Shown one piece after another: positions 6,165 through 10,490 of a stretch of 10,490 nucleotides of DNA. The position numbers and the translations under genes were made by a program. This stretch comes from Sphingobacteriaceae bacterium (GTDB lineage Bacteria; Bacteroidota; Bacteroidia; Sphingobacteriales; Sphingobacteriaceae): contig CANHHZ010000057.1 of NCBI GenBank assembly GCA_947460275.1, positions 1 to 10,490 on the forward strand. Reading direction: 5' to 3'. A model generated the notes under the pieces. It was not told the origin of the DNA and did no database searches. It was given only the letters and a program-made list of their open reading frames with translations. How positions within the stretch are numbered: position 1 is the first letter of the stretch; the number at the start of each line of letters is the position of its first letter.

Positions 6165-7121
6165 ATGAAAAAATTAGCAATACTACCTTTGTTAATTATC
6201 CCTCTAATTCTATGTACCTCTTGGGGATTTTTTGGCCATAGGCGGATAAATCAGTTGGCCATTTTTACCCTCCCTGTAGACATGGTGTTCTTTTACAAAT
6301 CGGCAAATGCATACATTACAGCGCACGCGGTTGACCCAGATAAAAGACGATATATTGACACCTTAGAAGCACCTAGGCATTATTTAGATGTAGAAAATTA
6401 TGAGGAAAGTATCGACAGCATTCCAGAAAAATTTAAGGATGCCTTAACTAAATACGGCCAAAAAAAATTGAACGAAAACGGAATTGTACCTTGGCAAATA
6501 GAACGGTCTTATTACAGTTTAGTTAAAGCCTTTACAACTAAAGATTCGCTCAAAATATTAAAATATTCAGCAGAATTAGGGCATTACATAGGCGATGCAC
6601 ATGTACCTTTACATACCACAGCCAACCATAACGGACAATTGACAAATCAAACTGGGTTGCACGCTTTTTGGGAAAGCCGCATTCCAGAGCTTTTTGCAAA
6701 GGATTATAACTTTTTGGTAGGTAAGGCGAATTACATTGAAAATCCTTTAAAAACAGCCTGGAAAATCGTAAAACATTCGCACAGCTTGGTTGATACCGTA
6801 TTAAAATTTGAAGCCGCTTTAAATGCTACTTTCCCTTCTGATCAAAAATTTAGTTTTTCAGAACGAAATAACACTTTACTCAAACAATATTCATCGGCCT
6901 ATGCAAAGGCTTATCAAGATAAAATGAAAGGCATGGTAGAAAAACAAATGCGCATGGCCATTTTAGCTGTAGGCTCATTTTGGTTTTCGGCTTGGGTAGA
7001 TGCTGGTCAGCCGGTTTTAAAAAATTTAGTGAAGCTTACGCCAACACCAGAGGAAATTAAAGCAGAACAAAAGCTAGAACAAAAGTTTCAGCAAGGTAAA
7101 ATTATCGGAAGAGAAAATTAA
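6165..7121 (+). CDS. Exported S1/P1 nuclease / zinc-dependent phospholipase C family protein
   Basis: A 318-residue secreted or periplasmic trinuclear-zinc hydrolase; the superfamily cuts phosphodiester bonds in single-stranded nucleic acids or phospholipids, and sequence alone does not settle which. Residues 1-19 form a signal peptide (KK then a hydrophobic core); signal peptidase I cleavage after CTS would leave Trp20 as the new N-terminus, whose amino group is a zinc ligand in this family. The full ligand set can be placed: W20, H25 (WGFFGH), an Asp in the DPD motif at 57-59, H72 (RHYLD), H140 and D144 (HYIGD), H150 (PLH), H166 and E170 (HAFWE). Glu170 is the phospholipase C-like choice; P1 nuclease has Asp there. 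C17 is not a good lipobox cysteine (Leu at -1). The charged tail is rich in E, K and Q. It follows hscA by 55 bp and converges with dedA across 9 bp. Confidence 0.85.
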   Translation: MKKLAILPLLIIPLILCTSWGFFGHRRINQLAIFTLPVDMVFFYKSANAYITAHAVDPDKRRYIDTLEAPRHYLDVENYEESIDSIPEKFKDALTKYGQKKLNENGIVPWQIERSYYSLVKAFTTKDSLKILKYSAELGHYIGDAHVPLHTTANHNGQLTNQTGLHAFWESRIPELFAKDYNFLVGKANYIENPLKTAWKIVKHSHSLVDTVLKFEAALNATFPSDQKFSFSERNNTLLKQYSSAYAKAYQDKMKGMVEKQMRMAILAVGSFWFSAWVDAGQPVLKNLVKLTPTPEEIKAEQKLEQKFQQGKIIGREN

Positions 7122-7130
7122 GGGCTAACG

Positions 7131-7781
7131 CTAATCATTTTTTGACTTAAACCTACTTCTAACAGCTGCCCAAACTGCTGGAACAAAACTTACAACAGCA
7201 ATAAACACAATTACCAAATCAAAATTTTGCTTAAACCAAGTTATTTGACCTAAAAAGTAACCTGCAAAAAGTAAACTAAATATCCAAGACACACCGCCAA
7301 CCACATTAAAAGTAGAAAATCTAGCAAAAGGCATTTTGGCAATTCCTGCAACAAAAGGAGCTATAGTTCTAAAAATAGGTAAAAACCTACTAAAAATAAT
7401 GGCTTTACCCCCATGCTTTTCAAAAAACGCATGAGAATCATGATAATATTTTAGTTTAAGAATCTTATTTTTCTCTTTAAATACACCAGGGCCCAAAATA
7501 CTTCCCAGTTTATAATTTAATGTATTTCCAGCAATGGCAGCAACTACCAAAACCAAAAACATCATCCAAATATCTAAATCTGTTTTTCCACCTGCAATAA
7601 GTGCCCCTGTTGCAAACAGCAAGGAGTCTCCAGGTAAAAAAGGAGTAACCACAAAACCTGTTTCAGCGAAAATGATTAAGAAGAGGATTAAATAAGTTAA
7701 GGTATGATATTCATTTACAATTTCAGCAAGGTGCTTGTCTATATGAAGTATAAAGTCGATAAGTTGTTGTAGGAATTCCAA
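7131..7781 (-). CDS. DedA family membrane protein, TTG start
   Basis: A 216-residue inner-membrane protein of the DedA (SNARE-associated/VTT) family. Members are needed for membrane homeostasis, and some are implicated in flipping undecaprenyl phosphate or phospholipids. Motifs: FAETGFVV with E40, PFLPGDSLLFATG (47-59) with D52, and FFEKHGGKAIIFSRFLP with R132, then RTIAPFVAG with R138. These correspond to the acidic and arginine residues reported as essential in E. coli YqjA/YghB (E39, D51, R130, R136). Hydrophobic segments lie at about 28-63, 71-86 (re-entrant or membrane), 158-178 and 187-206. The start is TTG at 7779-7781: an in-frame TAA lies two codons upstream (7788-7790), and the first in-frame ATG is too far inside (about residue 73) to keep the N-terminal helix. 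A -7 box precedes it. The stop is TAG, unlike most neighbours. Confidence 0.9.
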   Translation of the reverse strand: MEFLQQLIDFILHIDKHLAEIVNEYHTLTYLILFLIIFAETGFVVTPFLPGDSLLFATGALIAGGKTDLDIWMMFLVLVVAAIAGNTLNYKLGSILGPGVFKEKNKILKLKYYHDSHAFFEKHGGKAIIFSRFLPIFRTIAPFVAGIAKMPFARFSTFNVVGGVSWIFSLLFAGYFLGQITWFKQNFDLVIVFIAVVSFVPAVWAAVRSRFKSKND

Positions 7782-7797
7782 TTCGTTTTATTTTTTT

Positions 7798-7805
7798 CAA
7801 AAATA
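7798..7805 (-). promoter_or_regulatory. Bacteroidetes-type -7 box for dedA (TATTTTTG)
   Basis: On the minus strand this reads TATTTTTG, an exact TAnnTTTG match, ending 16 bases before the TTG start of dedA. This supports transcription initiating here and the use of that start codon. The -33 position shows only a weak GTGGTT-like sequence. An A/T-tract palindrome lies about 28 bases further upstream. Confidence 0.45.
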
Positions 7806-7833
7806 GCTATATAGGTTTATATAACCACTATTT

Positions 7834-7859
7834 GTTTTTTAAAAAATATTTTTAAAAAC
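7834..7859. repeat. A/T-only imperfect palindrome upstream of dedA
   Basis: Alternating T and A tracts (G-T6-A6-TA-T5-A5-C) make a near-perfect inverted repeat with one-base slips; the arms are 13-14 bases. It lies between the dedA -7 box and the dnaN terminator. Such tracts are typically bent or easily melted and could act as an upstream A/T element for dedA, but composition alone may explain it. Confidence 0.35.
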
Positions 7860-7877
7860 ATTTTAGACGCTATATTC

Positions 7878-7910
7878 AAAAAAAATGGCCTAGTAAGTTA
7901 CTAAGCCATT
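7878..7910 (-). terminator. Rho-independent terminator of dnaN
   Basis: Arms AATGGCcTAGTAA (7884-7896) and TTACTAaGCCATT (7898-7910) are complementary except at one position, and that position becomes a U-G pair in the minus-strand RNA, so the stem is continuous apart from the loop bases. The minus-strand RNA then runs into eight U (complement of 7878-7885). It lies 22 bases after the dnaN stop, in the right direction, and is followed by the start region of dedA on the same strand, which it insulates from gldG-dnaN transcription. Confidence 0.88.
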
Positions 7911-7932
7911 TTGTCTTTAAAATTAAATGTTA

Positions 7933-9057
7933 TTAGTAAGCATTGTTGAGCATTACTGGCATCACCAACATCAAAACATTTTCGTTTTCATCGTTGGTTT
8001 GAGGAATCAAGAGACCAGCTCTGTTTGGGGTAGATAATTCCATTGTAATTTCTTCACCACTTAAATTACCCAACATTTCGATTAAGAAACGTGCGTTAAA
8101 TCCAATTTCTAAGTCTTCACCTTCATATTGGCAACTCAAACGCTCGTGTGCTTCATTTGCAAAATCTAAATCTTCAGAAGATATATTTAATTCGCTACCC
8201 GTAATTTTCAATCGCACTTGATGTGTAGTTTTATTTGCAAAAATTACAACTCTACGCAATGTATTTAATAGCAAAGTTCTATCTACGATTAATTTATTCG
8301 GATTATTTTTAGGAATTACCGCTTCATAATCTGGGTAACGCTCGTCAATTAAGCGACAAATTAAATTGATATTTTCGAACTTAAAAAAAGCGCTTGTGCT
8401 GTTGTAATCTACAGAAACATTTACGTCTGTATTTGGTAAAGCAGCTTTTAAAAGCGTTAATGCTTTTTTAGGCAAAATAAATGACGAAGCTTTTTCAGCT
8501 TTGCTATCGTTACGTCTGTAACGCACCAATTTATGTGCATCTGTAGCAACAAAAGTAATATGTTGTGGAGATAATTCGCACAGTACGCCAGTCATTGCAG
8601 GGCGAAGTTCGTCGTTGCTAACTGCAAATATAGTTTTTGTAATAGCCTCACTTAAAACCGATGCAGGCAAATTCACAGAAGAGGCATTTTCTACAACAGG
8701 AATTTTAGGAAAATCTTCTCCGTTTTCTCCACTTAATTTGTATTTACCATCGCCTGCGGTAATTTCTACCGAAAAAGTGTTATCGTCGATATGAAAAGAA
8801 ATTGGCTGATCGGGCAATGTTTTCAAAGTGTCGAGCAAAATTTTTGATGGCACAGCAACTTTACCTTCTTCATTGGTATCTACTTTTAGCGAAGTAGTCA
8901 TGCTAGTTTGCAAATCTGTAGCAGAAATAGTCAAATTTCCATCCTTAATCTCGAACAAGAAGTTCTCCAAAATAGGCAAAACAGTACTGCTGCTTGATGC
9001 ACCATTTACTGTTTGTAAGTGTTTTAATAAAATCGAGGTTGATACTATAAATCTCAT
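7933..9057 (-). CDS. dnaN: DNA polymerase III subunit beta (sliding clamp) DnaN
   Basis: A 374-residue beta clamp. As a homodimeric ring it encircles DNA and tethers polymerase III and other replication and repair proteins. Three repeated clamp domains are recognisable: about 1-120 (MRFIVSTSILLKHLQ, VLPILENFLFEI, ISATDLQT), about 128-245 (FAVSNDELRPAMTGV, FVATDAHKLVRYR, LPKKAL) and about 250-370 (RYPDYEAVIP, VRLKI, IGFNARFLIEML). The C-terminus, LMLVMPVMLNNAY, matches the conserved end of the clamp that forms the peptide-binding cleft. Length is typical. The ATG at 9055-9057 begins the conserved MRFIVS. It follows gldG on the same strand after 34 bp rather than sitting beside dnaA as in many bacteria. 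A possible own promoter lies in that gap, and a strong terminator follows the gene. Confidence 0.97.
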   Translation of the reverse strand: MRFIVSTSILLKHLQTVNGASSSSTVLPILENFLFEIKDGNLTISATDLQTSMTTSLKVDTNEEGKVAVPSKILLDTLKTLPDQPISFHIDDNTFSVEITAGDGKYKLSGENGEDFPKIPVVENASSVNLPASVLSEAITKTIFAVSNDELRPAMTGVLCELSPQHITFVATDAHKLVRYRRNDSKAEKASSFILPKKALTLLKAALPNTDVNVSVDYNSTSAFFKFENINLICRLIDERYPDYEAVIPKNNPNKLIVDRTLLLNTLRRVVIFANKTTHQVRLKITGSELNISSEDLDFANEAHERLSCQYEGEDLEIGFNARFLIEMLGNLSGEEITMELSTPNRAGLLIPQTNDENENVLMLVMPVMLNNAY

Positions 9058-9077
9058 AGTTAATCTTTAGTCTTTAC

Positions 9078-9085
9078 CAAAAGTA
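9078..9085 (-). promoter_or_regulatory. Possible dnaN -7 box (TACTTTTG) in the gldG-dnaN gap
   Basis: On the minus strand this reads TACTTTTG, an exact TAnnTTTG match, ending 20 bases before the dnaN ATG and lying wholly in the 34-bp gap after gldG. No TTTG -33 element stands out upstream (that region is inside the gldG stop and last codons). It could let dnaN be expressed independently of gldG. Confidence 0.35.
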
Positions 9086-9091
9086 TAAAAA

Positions 9092-10490
9092 TTACTTTGC
9101 ATACTTATACTTACGGTAATAATGTTGAAAAATTGCGAAACATATTAACAATAAAAGGGGTAAAACCGTATTGGTCAACTGCCATTTTAATTTATCGCTG
9201 TTTAAAAGTGTTTTATCCAATAGGCGCACTTTTATTTCTTTATTGCGCAGAGCGATTAAATTTTCGTCATCTGTAAAATCATCCGCTATGTTTAAAAGAA
9301 GCGCCTTATTGCCGTAATTTTGTTGGGTGTACCTATCCAATCCTAATGTAAATGGGGTATTATCGTTTTTACTTACCTGATTTATAAAAACGTCGCCATC
9401 GCCAATTACAATCATTTTAGTAGGCTTGCTACTTTGTGGCAAAGGATAATTTTCGGTTATTCCTGTTGGAACAGGTCTATTTAAGAAAACATTTTTAAAG
9501 CTGCCCTCTAACAAAACCCCTACAGATTTAGGAATACCGTTAAATTCCTTGGGGTTTGGCTCTACGCTCAAGGTTTGTAGAGAAAGCATTTTAGGCGTTT
9601 CAAAAACTTTATAAAAAGGTGAGGTGTGTAAAAGAATGTTTTTAATCACATTTTTTACACCAATTGTATCTACCGTGCTTGCAAATTGGCTACGTATGCC
9701 ATCAATATTTTTTACCAAGGCAACACTATCGGGCAATAAAACAGGGAAATACACCCATGGAGCGACATCTAACTGGGTTTGCTGACCGGGCAAACCGGTT
9801 GCAACTGGGATCATGGCGCAATTTAAATCAGCTACCAAATTATAGTTTATTCTAGCGCCATACTCAAACAGCATATCGTCCAAATTAAGTTGCTTATTGA
9901 TAGCCAAGACTTGCCCGCGATTTTGCATACTGTCTAACTCTGCCTCCACTTGGTCTATCGCCCACACCAACTTTCCGCCTTTCATTACAAAATAATTAAT
10001 TTTATATTTTTCTAGCTCTGTAAAAGCTTTTTGTGGTTTGGCAATCACAAGCACATTTAAATCGTCTAAGCCTTGTTTAGTTATTAAATTAAGGTCTACC
10101 CTACCTACATAAAAATTTTGCGAAAGTGTAGTAATCGCATCATAAAAATAAAGGTTCGAAGGCTCACCGTGACCTTCGGTGAAGCCAATTTTGGGATTAG
10201 TACCAGATGTTAATCGCTTGATGGCTGATGTAAATGTGTATTCTAGATTTTCGATAGAGCTGTTGATATTGTCTTCATAATTAGTGGCCGCTCCGCCTAC
10301 CTTTTGCAGTAAGTTAACAGGCATTTGTTTGCCATCCATTTCTACCATTGCCATTGGAAAAATGATTTTTTGAGTAATGCCTTGATTGTTCTTGATGTTT
10401 ACCGAAATGGGGTTAATGCCAATTTTAAAGAAATTATTGATGACGGTGTCTTGCTCATTTGCAGGAATTCCGTCCAAAGGATTTTCGAAA
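9092..10490 (-). CDS. gldG: Gliding motility-associated ABC transporter substrate-binding protein GldG, 5' truncated by window edge
   Basis: The C-terminal roughly 465 residues of GldG, the auxiliary membrane-anchored component that works with GldF (permease) and GldA (ATPase) in the Gld ABC transporter of Bacteroidetes. The frame is open to the right edge, reading F-E-N-P-LDGIPANEQ. The TTG at 10475-10477 is therefore an internal Leu codon, and about 100 residues, including the N-terminal membrane anchor, lie outside. Visible: PMAMVEMDGKQMPVNLL, KIGFTEGHGEPSNLYF (the GHGE segment of ABC_transp_aux proteins), VIGDGDVFINQV, and one C-terminal transmembrane helix, TVLPLLLLICFAIF, followed by the basic tail YYRKYKYAK. 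gldF is expected immediately upstream, beyond the edge. dnaN follows 34 bp downstream on the same strand. In F. johnsoniae GldFG is needed for gliding, but homologs occur in non-gliding species, so motility here is not proven. Confidence 0.92.
   Translation of the reverse strand, partial: FENPLDGIPANEQDTVINNFFKIGINPISVNIKNNQGITQKIIFPMAMVEMDGKQMPVNLLQKVGGAATNYEDNINSSIENLEYTFTSAIKRLTSGTNPKIGFTEGHGEPSNLYFYDAITTLSQNFYVGRVDLNLITKQGLDDLNVLVIAKPQKAFTELEKYKINYFVMKGGKLVWAIDQVEAELDSMQNRGQVLAINKQLNLDDMLFEYGARINYNLVADLNCAMIPVATGLPGQQTQLDVAPWVYFPVLLPDSVALVKNIDGIRSQFASTVDTIGVKNVIKNILLHTSPFYKVFETPKMLSLQTLSVEPNPKEFNGIPKSVGVLLEGSFKNVFLNRPVPTGITENYPLPQSSKPTKMIVIGDGDVFINQVSKNDNTPFTLGLDRYTQQNYGNKALLLNIADDFTDDENLIALRNKEIKVRLLDKTLLNSDKLKWQLTNTVLPLLLLICFAIFQHYYRKYKYAK

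Noticed and set aside
6165..6221. Lipoprotein signal with Cys17 in the exported hydrolase
   Set aside because: The residue before the Cys is Leu, which does not fit a lipobox; cleavage three residues later frees the Trp needed as a zinc ligand.
10475..10477. TTG as a start of gldG
   Set aside because: Upstream codons (F-E-N-P) continue the family sequence to the window edge; the gene simply runs out of the window.

Overview
The window looks like ordinary chromosome of an AT-rich member of the Bacteroidetes, most likely a Sphingobacteriaceae (Pedobacter-like) species. The evidence is a gldG gene (Bacteroidetes gliding/T9SS-associated ABC transporter) next to dnaN, a DUF3810 membrane protein, A-rich start regions without clear Shine-Dalgarno sequences, several TAnnTTTG -7 promoter boxes of the Bacteroidetes type, and a short CCCCTAAAGGGG-like intergenic repeat. 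The genus is inferred from protein character and was not tested by search.

Layout: (1) 1-2177, plus strand: the 3' part of an FeS-BCP/PhrB-like photolyase gene, cut by the left edge, followed after 3 bp by a DUF3810 membrane protein with an HEIAH zinc-protease motif. (2) 2142-2215: a GC-rich inverted-repeat element that forms the last codons of the DUF3810 gene and the convergent terminator region. (3) 2215-2796, minus strand: miaE, a tRNA hydroxylase. (4) 2889-4127, plus: a GT4-type glycosyltransferase. (5) 4127-4230: two oppositely oriented heptad-repeat tracts running up to the hscA promoter. (6) 4253-6109, plus: hscA, the Hsp70 for iron-sulfur assembly. (7) 6165-7121, plus: an exported S1/P1-nuclease/zinc phospholipase C-type enzyme. 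(8) 7131-7781, minus: a DedA membrane protein with a TTG start, convergent with (7). (9) 7933-9057, minus: dnaN (sliding clamp) with a strong intrinsic terminator. (10) 9092-10490, minus: gldG, cut by the right edge at its 5' end; it is transcribed toward dnaN.

The genes do not form one pathway. They are housekeeping and envelope functions: DNA repair, tRNA modification, Fe-S assembly, replication, membrane lipid handling and gliding. Likely transcription units are photolyase-DUF3810 (plus), miaE alone (minus), the glycosyltransferase (plus), hscA possibly with the nuclease/phospholipase gene (plus), dedA (minus), and gldG-dnaN (minus). No stretch longer than 300 bases lacks a gene. The largest gaps are 7782-7932, which holds the dedA promoter, an A/T palindrome and the dnaN terminator, and 4128-4252, which holds the heptad tracts and hscA promoter.

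I found no CRISPR array, transposase, phage gene, toxin-antitoxin pair, tRNA or rRNA, and no convincing undescribed multi-gene system. The most interesting signals are the heptad-repeat array leading into a possibly leaderless hscA promoter, and a photolyase that appears to lack the cysteines for the family's Fe-S cluster.
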